The translations under genes were made by a program, and so were the position numbers. Of a DNA stretch of 64,000 bases, positions 7,571 to 18,592 are shown one piece after another (position 1 is the stretch's first letter; every line of letters starts with the position of its first letter). A model generated the notes under the pieces. It ran no database searches. It had not been told where the DNA came from and saw only the letters and a program-made list of their open reading frames with translations. This DNA is from Flammeovirgaceae bacterium (GTDB lineage Bacteria; Bacteroidota; Bacteroidia; Cytophagales; Cyclobacteriaceae): assembly GCA_023251155.1 (NCBI GenBank), contig JAHEZH010000007.1:1-64000 (forward strand), in the 5' to 3' direction.

Positions 7571-10471
7571 TTATTTTTTAACGAATTTCAAAACTGCATT
7601 TGAATTTGATGAAATCACTTTTACAAAGTAGACGCCAGGTGAATAATCGGCAATGTTTAATACTCCTTCGTTGCTCCAATACTCTTTAGTAAGTTTTACT
7701 TTTCCATCTAACTGGAACACAGAAACACTTTTCTTTTCAGACACATTACCAAATGAGAGTGTAATAGCATCTGAGGCTGGGTTAGGGAAAAGTGCAATCG
7801 AGTTTGTGCTGTAATCTTCAAGGGCAGTAATGACCGCATTTGTATCCGATGAAAAATCGCTCGCACAATCATCGACAGTCACTTTTACTTTATAAATGCC
7901 GCTTTGTGTGATAAGCAAGGTTTGTGCAGTTTGTCCGCTAATGACATTACCATTGAAATACCACTGATTTCCATTCACCACATTAGAGGTTAGTATAGTC
8001 AGTCCATTTGTTGTGGATATTGAAACCTGTGCTGCAGCAGGCTTTATACAGAAGCTTTGTGATACGGGTGTTGCAGCAAGATAGTTGGAATTACCGGGTT
8101 GCGATGCTGTGATTGAAGCCCGCCCCGCCTTCAGAATAGTAACCTGATTGGCAGCAAGGCTGATCTTATCTGATGTCGAAGAGAAAATCACACTGGCACC
8201 CGATGTTGCTGATGCACTAATGGAGAATGGTTGATCGTTAATCGCCTTATCCCTTATTGTATTGAATTGAATGGATTGCTCTGATTTAGGTAGCACAAAT
8301 GATATCTCGGCAGAGAACTCACTTTCACAATCATCAATTTTCACTTTGACTTTGTAAATACCTGTTGCTGTGAGAGTGAGCGCTTGATCACTCTGGCCAT
8401 TAATCAATGTGCCATTGAAATACCATTGATTGCCAATGGAAGCATTTGAAGTAAGCGTTGCCACTCCGGAAGATGAAGATAGGGATAGTTCTGGGCGAGC
8501 AGGTTTTATACAGAAGCTCTGTTCAACTACTGCAGCTGCTTCATAGTTAGCATTGCCCGGTTGAGATGCTGCAATTGATGCCCTTCCCGCTTTTAGCAAA
8601 GTCACTGTTTTATCAGTAATACTTATTTTGTCTGATGCGGATGAAAACACCACTGGGAGCGTTGAACTTGCTACAGCACTTAGATCAAAAGGAGCATCAT
8701 TAATACCCTTGTCAGCCAAGGCTGAAAATGATATGGTTTGTTGTGCTTTATTGACGGTGATCGTTTGTTGTGCATCTGCTGCCGCATAGTAAGTACCATT
8801 ACCTGCCTGCCTGGCAGTAATTGTAGTTGTACCTGCATCATGAAGCACTACTTTGGTTCCCGATATACTAGCAATGTTTGGATCGGCTGTTGCGTAAGTG
8901 ATAGCAAGACCAGATGTCGATGTTGCATTTAGCTGAATAGCGGCACCACCATACGTTGCTGTAGAAATGGAAGGAAAAGTGATCGTCTGGTTTGTTCTCA
9001 ATACAGCAAGTGTTTGCTGAACCTCCGGTGCGGCATTATATCCGATATTACCGACTTGGCTTGCCGTTATTGTAATTGTTCCTTCTTTTAAGATTGTTAC
9101 CGTACTTCCACTAATGGAGGCAACAGTAGGATCGGAACTTGCATAAAAAATAGGCAGACCGGATGAGGAGGTAGCATCTAATAAAAAAGCAGAATTACCT
9201 ACGTACTTAGTTGGCAAAGCACTGAAAGAAATCGTCTGATCTTGCTTACCAGAAGTCACTGACAGTAAAATATTACCGGGCGCAAAAATATTACTGGGCG
9301 CACTGCCATTGGTCCCGTCAAAATCAAGAATCTTTGATAATATTCCAGTAGCGGGGTCGTATTCAAATAATGTTCCCTTGCCATTTACTCCTCCGGATGT
9401 TGTCATTCCATACAGTTTTCCATTCGGAGATTCCGTTAATCTCCCAGGGCTAGCTCCTGTAGTAGCCAATGAAAAATCTGCTTTTTTCGTATACGTGCTG
9501 GTCGTAATATCATATTCAAATAAAACCCCGTTATCATTCACTCCGCCTGCCCTCGCAGTACCATATAATTTACCATTAGAGGCCTGAATGACACCTGAAG
9601 TTGGCCATCTCCCTGAACTCGTTGTCGCATCCTTAAAATCATATACATACATGACCCGATTACTACCTGGAGTATAACTAAAAATTACTCCGTCACCTGT
9701 CACATACTCACTTGTTCCTGAAGTACTTCCGCTACCTGTAGTGCCGTAAATCTTATTGTCAGAAGCCAAAAACAGATCACCAGATGGTAACTGTGGTAAG
9801 TAATAGGTCGGATCAGTAGTCCCAAAGCTATGCCGTTGTGTATAGGTATTAGTAATGATATCAAATTCAAAAAGACTGCCATCAACATACTGCCCTCCCC
9901 TAGCCGTGATTCCATATAACTTTCCGTTTGCCGCTTGGATCATTGCCCCACTAGGAGCAGTACCACTCGGATTACCGTTTATAAGAGTTTGAAATGTAAA
10001 TTTCTTCGTTCCAATACCTGTTGACGGATCGAATTCATACAGGATCCCATAGTTTCTCGGCGTGAGGGATGTATTTCCTACTGCCACGCCATAAAGCTTG
10101 CCATTTGATGCTTGCAATAAGCTCCCACTTGGGGATACTCCGCCTATAGTGCTGAGGTCAAGTTTTTTTGTAAGCGTTCCTAATGTCGGATCATATTCAA
10201 AAACAGTACCTGCATCACTTGTACCTCCATATGCAGAGGCGCCATAAAACTTGCCATTGGAGGCTTGAACGAGTCCGCCAACCGGAGTAGATATATCCGT
10301 AGTAAAATCGCCCTTCACCGTTAGCCCTGTACCATCACTTGATACAGAGAATAATGCTCCTTTAGTATTAGCTCCGCCAATTGCCGTCAATCCTAAAAAC
10401 TGGCTCTGTCCTAAGACATTACTAATCATCAACAGCAATCCTAGAAAATAAATAATCCGGATCGGTTTCAT
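7571..10471 (-). CDS. Large extracellular T9SS type A sorting-domain protein with GloVer-type repeats and Ig/MBG-like repeats
   Basis: 966 aa; signal peptide; N-terminal repeats of 'ASNGKLYGxxxxGGxxxxGxLFEYD'; several ~80 aa 'QTISFSAL...AGTTTITARQAGNxxYxAA' repeats; C-terminal 'LFPNPASDAITLSF...GVYFVKVISSNSNAVLKFVKK'. Confidence 0.88.
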   Translation of the reverse strand: MKPIRIIYFLGLLLMISNVLGQSQFLGLTAIGGANTKGALFSVSSDGTGLTVKGDFTTDISTPVGGLVQASNGKFYGASAYGGTSDAGTVFEYDPTLGTLTKKLDLSTIGGVSPSGSLLQASNGKLYGVAVGNTSLTPRNYGILYEFDPSTGIGTKKFTFQTLINGNPSGTAPSGAMIQAANGKLYGITARGGQYVDGSLFEFDIITNTYTQRHSFGTTDPTYYLPQLPSGDLFLASDNKIYGTTGSGSTSGTSEYVTGDGVIFSYTPGSNRVMYVYDFKDATTSSGRWPTSGVIQASNGKLYGTARAGGVNDNGVLFEYDITTSTYTKKADFSLATTGASPGRLTESPNGKLYGMTTSGGVNGKGTLFEYDPATGILSKILDFDGTNGSAPSNIFAPGNILLSVTSGKQDQTISFSALPTKYVGNSAFLLDATSSSGLPIFYASSDPTVASISGSTVTILKEGTITITASQVGNIGYNAAPEVQQTLAVLRTNQTITFPSISTATYGGAAIQLNATSTSGLAITYATADPNIASISGTKVVLHDAGTTTITARQAGNGTYYAAADAQQTITVNKAQQTISFSALADKGINDAPFDLSAVASSTLPVVFSSASDKISITDKTVTLLKAGRASIAASQPGNANYEAAAVVEQSFCIKPARPELSLSSSSGVATLTSNASIGNQWYFNGTLINGQSDQALTLTATGIYKVKVKIDDCESEFSAEISFVLPKSEQSIQFNTIRDKAINDQPFSISASATSGASVIFSSTSDKISLAANQVTILKAGRASITASQPGNSNYLAATPVSQSFCIKPAAAQVSISTTNGLTILTSNVVNGNQWYFNGNVISGQTAQTLLITQSGIYKVKVTVDDCASDFSSDTNAVITALEDYSTNSIALFPNPASDAITLSFGNVSEKKSVSVFQLDGKVKLTKEYWSNEGVLNIADYSPGVYFVKVISSNSNAVLKFVKK

Positions 10472-10621
10472 ATCCTAATTTGTTTTTTGGGGATCATTAC
10501 TTTTAATAAGTAAAAATCAGATAAATGTAACCAAAGAGATCCGAAGGATAAAGAGGCTCACGTCATTAGAAGATTAGAAGCTCATACAGATTCTACAACT
10601 ACTGTCTGTGTCCAATAAAAA

Positions 10622-11680
10622 CTAATCCCCATGATCATGCCCCTCCTTCGCCTTGGATAATTTGAAGCTGAAAGATGAACCTTTGCCTACTTCACTTTCT
10701 ACCTCAGGGCGTGACCCGTGGCCTTCCAGGATATGTTTTACGATGGCCAGTCCAAGACCGGTACCTCCTTTTTCGCGGCTGCGGCTTTTGTCTACACGGT
10801 AGAAGCGTTCGAATATGCGGGTGAGGTGTTGGGGGGGTATTCCTTCTCCGGTGTCTTTCACAACGGTCACCACATTTTTTTTACTCACTTCAAAATGCAC
10901 ATTCACCTCTCCGCCTTCGGGTGTGTAGTTGATGGCATTGGAGACCAGGTTAGTGACTACCTGTGTGATGCGCTGCCAGTCGGCAAACACAATGAGTTTA
11001 TGATGCGGATGACTGTTATCCAATTTCAGCTTGATGTTTTTCGTCTCTGCTTTCTCTTCAAACTGATCGATGACTTCCAGGCAGAGTTTATGCAGATCGA
11101 TATGATCAAAGTGCATCTTGATATCTCCCGTTTCGATCTGCGAAAGCGTGAGCAAGTCCTGAACGAGTACATCAAGTCCATCCAGGCTCTTGGCGGCTTT
11201 CTTTAAAAATTTAGTGCGAACGTTCTTATCGTTCATCGCTCCGTCAAGCAAAGTATGTACAAACCCCTGTGCTGCGAAGAGGGGCGTTTTTAATTCGTGC
11301 GAAACATCTGCCACAAACTCTTTACGGAAAGCCTCCAGCTTCTTGAGCTCATCAATCTCTTTTTGTTTGAGTGTAGCAAAAGAATAGATCTCTTCGTTGA
11401 TGTCCTTTAACGGATTGAGTGCGCCGGATTGCTGCTTGCGAATGCCCGAGAGTTCTTTCTTGCGCAGCTTCTCCATCATTTTATAGATCTTGTTGATCTC
11501 ACGGAAGACCAAAAACTCCAGCACTACAAAAATGAAAAGGTAAGAAGCCGAAAAGCTGATAATGCCTGCCACAATAATGGCATACTGACTTACACTTTGT
11601 ACCAACGAAAGAAAAAGGGAAGTGACTACTGCAATAGTACCGGCCAGCAGCAGGGCCATCGTACGGGCACTATATACCAT
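10622..11680 (-). CDS. Sensor histidine kinase (PhoR-like)
   Basis: 352 aa; TM helices, 'FVADVSHELKTPL' H-box, 'NAINYTPEGG' N-box, 'DTGEGIPPQHLTRIFERFYRVDKSRSREKGGTGLGLAIVKH'. Confidence 0.95.
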   Translation of the reverse strand: MVYSARTMALLLAGTIAVVTSLFLSLVQSVSQYAIIVAGIISFSASYLFIFVVLEFLVFREINKIYKMMEKLRKKELSGIRKQQSGALNPLKDINEEIYSFATLKQKEIDELKKLEAFRKEFVADVSHELKTPLFAAQGFVHTLLDGAMNDKNVRTKFLKKAAKSLDGLDVLVQDLLTLSQIETGDIKMHFDHIDLHKLCLEVIDQFEEKAETKNIKLKLDNSHPHHKLIVFADWQRITQVVTNLVSNAINYTPEGGEVNVHFEVSKKNVVTVVKDTGEGIPPQHLTRIFERFYRVDKSRSREKGGTGLGLAIVKHILEGHGSRPEVESEVGKGSSFSFKLSKAKEGHDHGD

Positions 11681-11683
11681 AAT

Positions 11684-12394
11684 TTATCCGAGATTGAATT
11701 TATATCCCACTCCTTTCACGGTGGTAATATAATCATCTCCGATCTTTTCACGCACTTTACGAATGTGAACATCTACCGTGCGGGCCAGTACATACACGTC
11801 TGATCCCCAGATGTTCTGCAATAAATCATCACGGTTGAAAACCTTATTGGGATTCTGCGCCAGGAAAAACAGCAATTCAAACTCCTTCTTGGGAAGGCTG
11901 ATCTCTTTGTCCTTCAGGCGGATAGTATAGCTGGTACGGTCGATCAGCAAATCGCCAATTTTGATCTGGCTGGAAGTATTTTTCTTTTTGGAATCCCTGC
12001 GAAAAAAAGCACCAATGCGGCTCATGAGCGCCCGCGGTTTGATGGGCTTAAGGATATAGTCATCGGCACCTACATCAAAAGCAGCAATCTCTGAATATTC
12101 TTCTGCCCTGGCGGTCAAAAATACAATGAATGTATTGGCCAGTTCCGGCATGGCCCTGATCTGGCGGCAGGCTTCCACCCCGTCCATTTTGGGCATCATG
12201 ATATCGAGTAACACTAAATCGGGATGAAACTTGCGGGCTACCTCTACGGCACCCTGACCATCGATGGCTGTGCGTACATCATATCCCTGCTTCTCCAGAT
12301 TATATTTGAGCAATTCCAGGATGGGCTCTTCATCGTCAACCACCAGCACTTTCTGCGAAGGCTTATTACCCATGTCTTCAGTATTTTTTTTCAT
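11684..12394 (-). CDS. Response regulator transcription factor (OmpR/PhoB family)
   Basis: 236 aa; receiver 'VLVVDDEEPILELL', 'LVLLDIMMPKMDG'; winged-helix C-terminus 'DVHIRKVREKIGDDYITTVKGVGYKF'. 3 nt upstream of the kinase. Confidence 0.96.
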   Translation of the reverse strand: MKKNTEDMGNKPSQKVLVVDDEEPILELLKYNLEKQGYDVRTAIDGQGAVEVARKFHPDLVLLDIMMPKMDGVEACRQIRAMPELANTFIVFLTARAEEYSEIAAFDVGADDYILKPIKPRALMSRIGAFFRRDSKKKNTSSQIKIGDLLIDRTSYTIRLKDKEISLPKKEFELLFFLAQNPNKVFNRDDLLQNIWGSDVYVLARTVDVHIRKVREKIGDDYITTVKGVGYKFNLG

Positions 12395-12507
12395 TTCAAA
12401 CTTAGATAGAAGTTAAGCGAATCAGAAACCATTGTTATGAACTTAACAATTCCTTAATTCAAAGTAATGAATTTTACGTGTAACAAGGCATTGTATTATG
12501 TGTAGGT

Positions 12508-13536
12508 TTAAAGCACCGGGTATTTTGTACTCAGAAACTTAACATACGCGCGCAGGTCTCCATGGTAGCGTTGATCAAAGTCTTCCTTAAAGGTAGTTTG
12601 CTTGGACTGATAATGACGGTACGCCATAAAGTAGGTATTGTTGGGCAACCTTTTCTCATATCGCTTCGATGGATTTTTATTGAGTTCCAATTTCAGCGTA
12701 TCCATATTTTGCACGATGGCTTTCATCATTGCTTCCTTCTTTTTCTTCTTTTCATCGACCGATTCATCGGGCTGCAGGGTCTGATATAAACTATCCAGCT
12801 TGCCCGAGGCCATCAAAATATATTTGGAGAATTTGCGGTAGTCCTGGTCTTCGTACAGGTAAGTAGTATATGCTTTCGATTGCTTTCCATATTTGTAAGC
12901 CAGAAAATCGTAGGCGGCAGTATCGCCAATGAACGAAGCCAGGTTCTCATTGAAATCCACACTGTCTTTTACCCACAGCGTGGCATGCACCATTTCATGA
13001 ATAATCAAACTGGCCAGATCACCTTCACTGCGTTTGAGCATCTCACTCAATATAGGATCTTTAAACCAACCCAGTGTTGACCATCCGCCAGGATTGCGGA
13101 CACTCACGTCAAATCCTTCCTGCACTAACCGATCTCTTTCTTTCTTTGCTTTCTCTTTATCAAAAAATCCTTTGTAAGGCACCTCACCTACAATAGGAAA
13201 CGTCCACGTTTTCGGTTTCAGTTCAAAAGGCGCACAAGCGGTGACTACCCACATCAGTTCCTCTCCTTTCTGATCGAACAGTGTTTTATAATTATCAGTG
13301 TCTTTCAGCCCCAGCGAATCGATGGCAAATTTTCGCACTTCATCGATAAGTTTTAATTTCTGTTTGAGGGAATCAGGAAAAGCAGGGTCACGCATTACTT
13401 CTTCAATAGGCTTCGCATTCCACACAATGCGGAGTTGCCCTATACCCTGATTGATGCCATACACCAGCAGCGACCAGTTCCAGACCACCAGAACAAAGAG
13501 CACAAAAAGGAAGATAAAAAATATTCTACGGATCAT
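12508..13536 (-). CDS. Putative aminopeptidase (COG4324-like zinc peptidase)
   Basis: ORF extends to 13734 but the likely start is Met at 13536 (MIRRIFFIFLFVLFVLVVWNWSLLVYGINQGIGQLRIVWNAKPIEEV). HExxH motif 'IIHEMVHATLWVKDSVDFNENLASFIG'. Confidence 0.85.
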   Translation of the reverse strand: MIRRIFFIFLFVLFVLVVWNWSLLVYGINQGIGQLRIVWNAKPIEEVMRDPAFPDSLKQKLKLIDEVRKFAIDSLGLKDTDNYKTLFDQKGEELMWVVTACAPFELKPKTWTFPIVGEVPYKGFFDKEKAKKERDRLVQEGFDVSVRNPGGWSTLGWFKDPILSEMLKRSEGDLASLIIHEMVHATLWVKDSVDFNENLASFIGDTAAYDFLAYKYGKQSKAYTTYLYEDQDYRKFSKYILMASGKLDSLYQTLQPDESVDEKKKKKEAMMKAIVQNMDTLKLELNKNPSKRYEKRLPNNTYFMAYRHYQSKQTTFKEDFDQRYHGDLRAYVKFLSTKYPVL

Positions 13537-13998
13537 CTTGAAACCGCAAGATAAATGAAGTTCACCGTTAATAAGTGGCCTGGTACAGCTGCACCCGGTC
13601 ATAACCCGGTCATCGTAGGCTCTTTGCTCGTGAATTACATTAATTCTGTTCCTGCGAGAAAAGTCATAGGCAGGCCGGTAAGCAAGACGTACAGATCCTT
13701 TTCCATCACTTGCCCTTCCGATCAGAATGGTCATTAAGTTGCCGGGGTTGTGGTGTGGTCGTGGAGCATATTATTTTTCATCTTCGCATGCCCTTTTCAA
13801 ACACAGGGTCGCATCAGAAACAGGAAACCTCAATTCGTGCTAGTCAGGATTCAGAAAGTAAAATGACAATTTGTTTAGCAATATATATTTATCTGAAAAA
13901 CAGATGATTATAAAATTTATTTAGGAATTCAAGTGCGAAACACTAATTTCGCCTACCCAAAACACTAAATTATTTAGCAACAAAAATTAAGAATAGAT

Positions 13999-15036
13999 AT
14001 GAGCGAGATACCAAAAGAGAAGCTAAAAGCCCTGCAGCTTACGATTGACAAACTGGAAAAGTCGTATGGAAAAGGGGCGGTAATGAAACTGAGCGATGAG
14101 CGTGTCACGGATGATATCCAGGCCATTTCAACCGGATCACTGGGGTTGGATCTTGCACTGGGTATCGGGGGTATTCCCAGAGGAAGAGTCATTGAGATCT
14201 ACGGACCTGAATCATCCGGTAAGACGACACTTACCATGCACTGTATTGCTGAAGCACAGAAAAAAGGTGGCCTTGCTGCCTTTATCGATGCGGAACATGC
14301 TTTTGACAAATCGTATGCAGAGAAACTAGGTATTGACACCGAAAATCTGCTGATTTCTCAACCGGACAATGGTGAGCAAGCATTGGAAATTGCCGAACAT
14401 CTTATCCGCTCAGGCGCGATTGATATCATCGTTATTGACTCTGTAGCGGCACTGGTTCCCAAAGCAGAATTGGAAGGTGAAATGGGCGAAAGCAAAATGG
14501 GTCTTCAGGCCCGTTTGATGTCACAGGCATTACGAAAGCTTACCGGTACCATTGCCAAAACGGGTTGTTCGTGTATCTTCATCAACCAGCTGCGCGAAAA
14601 GATTGGTGTCATGTTCGGAAACCCGGAAACCACTACCGGTGGTAATGCCCTGAAGTTCTATGCTTCAGTACGTCTGGATATCCGCAGAATTGGTCAGATC
14701 AAAGAATCGGCTGACGATATTACCGGAAACCGCGTAAAGGTGAAGGTAGTGAAAAACAAAGTGGCACCTCCATTCAAGGTAGTGGAGTTTGATATCATGT
14801 ATGGAAGAGGCATTTCCAAGTCGGGCGAGATTGTCGATATCGGTGTTGAGCTGAATGTAATTCAAAAAGCAGGGTCATGGTTCTCATACAATGGCAACAA
14901 GCTTGGACAAGGCCGTGATGCGGTGAAACAATTGATCGAAGACAACCCGGAACTGATGGAAGATCTGGAGAAGAAGATCAAAGAGAAAATTGCAGAAGGA
15001 TCAGGCGCTCTGAAAGAAGAAAAAGGAGAAGACTAG
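13999..15036 (+). CDS. recA: Recombinase RecA
   Basis: 345 aa; '[26 protein letters not shown]', '[36 protein letters not shown]'. Confidence 0.99.
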   Translation: MSEIPKEKLKALQLTIDKLEKSYGKGAVMKLSDERVTDDIQAISTGSLGLDLALGIGGIPRGRVIEIYGPESSGKTTLTMHCIAEAQKKGGLAAFIDAEHAFDKSYAEKLGIDTENLLISQPDNGEQALEIAEHLIRSGAIDIIVIDSVAALVPKAELEGEMGESKMGLQARLMSQALRKLTGTIAKTGCSCIFINQLREKIGVMFGNPETTTGGNALKFYASVRLDIRRIGQIKESADDITGNRVKVKVVKNKVAPPFKVVEFDIMYGRGISKSGEIVDIGVELNVIQKAGSWFSYNGNKLGQGRDAVKQLIEDNPELMEDLEKKIKEKIAEGSGALKEEKGED

Positions 15037-15063
15037 ATAAATCGGAAGAGTCAGTTTGAAAAG

Positions 15064-15101
15064 GGAGTCAATGAGGAAGTATCTTCATTGACTCCTTTTT
15101 T
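15064..15101 (+). terminator. recA terminator
   Basis: GGAGTCAATGA-N10-TCATTGACTCC followed by TTTTTT. Confidence 0.9.
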
Positions 15102-15146
15102 ATACGGCTCTCAATCAGCTACAGTAATGGGCTGATAATAGGCTGA

Positions 15147-16406
15147 TTAATTCGCTCTGATGGCCGCCACCGGATCTAACCGTGCGGCTACTGCTGCCGG
15201 CACTATACCCGACACAACACCTATCGCAGAGGAAACACCAATACCCAGCACAATATTTTTTAATGACAGTTGCACGACCAGGCTTCCAAAAGGAACAAAG
15301 GTGAGTAGAAAGACCAGCAGGAGACCGAAAAGCCCCCCGATCAGACTAAGGAAAACCGCTTCAAATAAAAACTGAAAGAGGATGAAGTAGTTTTTCGCGC
15401 CAAGCGATTTTTGTAACCCGATGATTGGCGTTCGCTCTTTTACCGATACGAACATGATATTTGCAATTCCAAACCCACCTACCAGGATAGAGAATCCTCC
15501 GATCACCCACCCGGCAATACCAATTGCATCGAACACACCCGAGATCAGGTTCATAAACGCTTCAGGCCGGTTGAGCGCAAAGTTATCTTTCTCACTTGGC
15601 TTCAGTCCTCGTCTCACACGCATAAATCCACGCAGCTCACTTTCCAGTTCCACAAGCCCTACATCTGATTCATTTCCTTTTATCCCAATCGTTGATTCCA
15701 GCTCATTCCAGCGGCCGCTACCGGTTTGGTACATCCTTCTGAAGGATTGATAGGGCACAATGACATTATAGTCGTTAGTAGTACGGCCAAAAAAACTTTC
15801 GCCCTCACGCTTGATCACGCCAGCAACACGGAAATTCTGATCTTTTATTTTTATCGTTTCACCTATGGGATTCTGATTGTTGGGAAACAATGCCGCAGCC
15901 ACTTCATAGCCCAGCACGGCTACCCCTCTTCCATTTTCAATCTCATCGGAGGTGAAGTACCTTCCTTGCTCAATGTTTAGTTCCTGTAATTCATTAAACC
16001 CCTGCGATCCTCCTATCAGACTAATCTGACCAATACTGAAAGTGCCTCTGCGGATCACCTGATTGCCACGATCGGAATAGATCGCAATACTGGACCGGTT
16101 TTTCAATTTGGCTTGTAAAAACTTATACTCGTTATAGGAAGGGTTAGGTCTGCGGAAATAATCCCACCACTTGAACTCTTCGCCTCCGGGAAAAGGCCAT
16201 TTATCCACATAGATCACACCGCTTCCTAAGAAATTTAAACTGTCTTTGATGTTCTTCTCCAGCGAATCCACGAAAGTGAATACCGCGATGATGGCAAAGA
16301 TTCCCACGGTAACACCGAGAAGAGAAAGCACGGTACGCAGGATATTGCCTCTCAGTGCCCCCCAGGCAAATCGAAAGCTTTCAAGAATAAGTCGGAAGGT
16401 AAGCAT
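15147..16406 (-). CDS. ABC transporter permease (MacB/FtsX-like)
   Basis: 419 aa; N-terminal 'ALRGNILRTVLSLLGVTVGIFAIIAVFTFVDSLEKNIKDSL', C-terminal 'FVSVKERTPIIGLQKSLGAKNYFIL...PVAAIRAN'. Confidence 0.93.
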   Translation of the reverse strand: MLTFRLILESFRFAWGALRGNILRTVLSLLGVTVGIFAIIAVFTFVDSLEKNIKDSLNFLGSGVIYVDKWPFPGGEEFKWWDYFRRPNPSYNEYKFLQAKLKNRSSIAIYSDRGNQVIRRGTFSIGQISLIGGSQGFNELQELNIEQGRYFTSDEIENGRGVAVLGYEVAAALFPNNQNPIGETIKIKDQNFRVAGVIKREGESFFGRTTNDYNVIVPYQSFRRMYQTGSGRWNELESTIGIKGNESDVGLVELESELRGFMRVRRGLKPSEKDNFALNRPEAFMNLISGVFDAIGIAGWVIGGFSILVGGFGIANIMFVSVKERTPIIGLQKSLGAKNYFILFQFLFEAVFLSLIGGLFGLLLVFLLTFVPFGSLVVQLSLKNIVLGIGVSSAIGVVSGIVPAAVAARLDPVAAIRAN

Positions 16407-16614
16407 GAGGTCTTTTAACGGGTGTTAAAGGTTTTCAGGTTACAAAAATCGGGAATATTCATGTGATAATACGATTATTTTATCATCGTGTTGGTATTCC
16501 ATCAGGTTGAATTAAAGGGCTGTTTCACCATCGCAGGCAAACAAATCCGCTTTTCAGGCAAGACGTATCCTGGCTCTGTTTGTTACAAATGCCTGACAAG
16601 TAGTGGATATGGTA

Positions 16615-16646
16615 TTGACAAGGGGTAGTGCAATACCTTACTTTTG
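16615..16646 (+). promoter_or_regulatory. Bacteroidota-type promoter upstream of queA
   Basis: TTG(ACA) at 16615, 21 nt gap, TACTTTTG at 16639-16646. Confidence 0.6.
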
Positions 16647-16698
16647 CGACCTTAAAAATTTATAAAAACCTGCCCCTCAGGGCAAAGCCCGTAAGCTT

Positions 16699-17745
16699 AT
16701 GAAACTATCCGAATTTAAGTTCGACTTACCCAACAACCTTATTGCCCTGGAACCTGCCGAAAACCGTGATGAAGCACGCCTGATGGTGATTCATAAGGAC
16801 ACCGGCAAAATTGAGCACAAGGTTTTCAAAGATGTGGTTAATTATTTTGGCGAAGGTGATGTATTCGTTGGAAATGACACTATGGTATTTCCGGCACGTC
16901 TTTATGGACGCAAGGAAAAGACAGGAGCAAAGATTGAAGTATTTCTGCTACGCGAACTGAATGCTGAAATGCATTTGTGGGATGTGCTGGTCGACCCTGC
17001 ACGTAAAATCCGCGTGGGCAACAAACTTTACTTTGGCGATGGCGACCTGGTTGCCGAAGTCATTGACAACACTACTTCACGCGGTCGTACGATCCGTTTC
17101 CTTTTTGATGGCGATGCGGAAGCCTTCAGCAAAGTAGTGGAAACACTGGGAGAAACTCCGCTTCCTAAATACATCAAGCGCAAAGTAAAACCGGAAGACA
17201 AAGATCGTTTCCAAACCATCTTTGCAAAAAACAAGGGAGCCGTATCCGCACCTACCGCCGGTCTTCACTTTACCAAGCAACTGCTAAAGCGCCTTCAGCT
17301 GAAGGGAGTAGACATGACGTATGTAACCCTTCATATTGGGTTGGGCACTTTCCGCCCGGTAGATGTTGAAGATCTGACCAAGCATAAGACGGATTCTGAA
17401 AATTTCATTGTCGGTACCGATGCCGTGAAAATGGTGAATGCCGCACTGGACAACAAGAACAAAGTATGTGCTATCGGTACTACTACCATGCGTGCGCTGG
17501 AAACAGCCGTATCGGCTAACAACAGACTTAAAGAACGCGAAGGATGGACCGACAAATTCATCTTCCCTCCTTACGATTTCAAAATATGTAATGCGATGAT
17601 CACTAACTTTCACCAGCCCGAGTCAACGTTACTCATGATGGCTGCTGCATTTGGTGGTTATGACCTGATCATGGAAGCCTACAATGTGGCCAAGAAAGAA
17701 AAGTACAAATTCCTGACCTATGGCGATGCCATGCTCATCGTATAG
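16699..17745 (+). CDS. queA: S-adenosylmethionine:tRNA ribosyltransferase-isomerase
   Basis: 348 aa; '[30 protein letters not shown]', 'APTAGLHFT', '[15 protein letters not shown]', '[18 protein letters not shown]'. Confidence 0.97.
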   Translation: MKLSEFKFDLPNNLIALEPAENRDEARLMVIHKDTGKIEHKVFKDVVNYFGEGDVFVGNDTMVFPARLYGRKEKTGAKIEVFLLRELNAEMHLWDVLVDPARKIRVGNKLYFGDGDLVAEVIDNTTSRGRTIRFLFDGDAEAFSKVVETLGETPLPKYIKRKVKPEDKDRFQTIFAKNKGAVSAPTAGLHFTKQLLKRLQLKGVDMTYVTLHIGLGTFRPVDVEDLTKHKTDSENFIVGTDAVKMVNAALDNKNKVCAIGTTTMRALETAVSANNRLKEREGWTDKFIFPPYDFKICNAMITNFHQPESTLLMMAAAFGGYDLIMEAYNVAKKEKYKFLTYGDAMLIV

Positions 17746-17769
17746 TTACTAAATCATTCAAATCAATGT

Positions 17770-17796
17770 AAAGCCTCAGAAGTTCTCTGGGGCTTT
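17770..17796 (+). terminator. queA terminator-like hairpin
   Basis: AAAGCCTCAGA-agttc-TCTGGGGCTTT with one T-G pair, then GCTATTTTT. Confidence 0.65.
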
Positions 17797-17810
17797 GCTA
17801 TTTTTCGACC

Positions 17811-18485
17811 ATGAAGGAATACGCCATCATCGTAGCCGGAGGAAAAGGCACCCGCCTTAAAAGCAGTGTGCCCAAACAATTTCTTTTACTTGCCGGCCAA
17901 CCTATACTACTTCACACCATTGAAGCATTCTATCGTTATTCAGAAAAGATCACGGTAATACTGGTATTACCAGAAACAGATTGGGACACCTGGAATGCAA
18001 TTGTGCGTGATTATCACTTCCTCCGACCGGTCATTCTTCAGCAAGGGGGTGACAGTCGTTTTCAATCGGTAAAGAGAGGCCTGGAAAAGATTGAGGGGGA
18101 TGGATTAGTGGCTATTCATGATGGTGTACGGCCATTGATCAACACTTCGATCATTGCTTCTTCCTTTCAATTGGCGGCAACACATAAAAGTGCAGTGGCG
18201 GCCATGCCTTTGAAAGAATCGATACGAATGACCGATGGTGAAACATCAAAAGCCATGGACCGCTCGCGCTATCAGCTCATTCAGACTCCGCAGACTTTTG
18301 ATGTGAATTTAATCCAATCCGCCTATCGGGTAACGGAAGAAGCTACTCTTACCGATGATGCCAGCGTAGCCGAACGAAGCGGGCACACCATACATCTCTT
18401 CGAAGGCAGCTATGAAAACATCAAGATCACCACACCGGAAGATCTGATCATTGCCGAAGCGCTGATGGCGGCAAGACAATACTGA
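17811..18485 (+). CDS. ispD: 2-C-methyl-D-erythritol 4-phosphate cytidylyltransferase
   Basis: 224 aa; 'IIVAGGKGTRLKSSVPKQFLLLAGQPILLHTIEAF', 'IHDGVRPLI', 'QTPQTFD', 'DDASVAE', 'NIKITTPEDL'. Confidence 0.97.
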   Translation: MKEYAIIVAGGKGTRLKSSVPKQFLLLAGQPILLHTIEAFYRYSEKITVILVLPETDWDTWNAIVRDYHFLRPVILQQGGDSRFQSVKRGLEKIEGDGLVAIHDGVRPLINTSIIASSFQLAATHKSAVAAMPLKESIRMTDGETSKAMDRSRYQLIQTPQTFDVNLIQSAYRVTEEATLTDDASVAERSGHTIHLFEGSYENIKITTPEDLIIAEALMAARQY

Positions 18486-18517
18486 ATCCACTTCCAATTT
18501 CGTAACCCGTAATAAAA

Positions 18518-18547
18518 AAAGAGACCAAGCTATCGCAGGGTCTCTTT
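18518..18547. terminator. Bidirectional terminator between ispD and DUF2795 gene
   Basis: AAAGAGACC-aagctatcgcag-GGTCTCTTT with flanking A/T tracts between convergent genes. Confidence 0.75.
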
Positions 18548-18592
18548 CATTTATAGACGCTTAAGGTGATTAAGAAAAAATCGTTCTACTTT

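Noticed and set aside
13537-13734. N-terminal extension of the aminopeptidase ORF
   Set aside because: The 66 aa extension is not signal-like; the hydrophobic anchor MIRRIFFIFLFVLFVLVVW begins at Met 13536.
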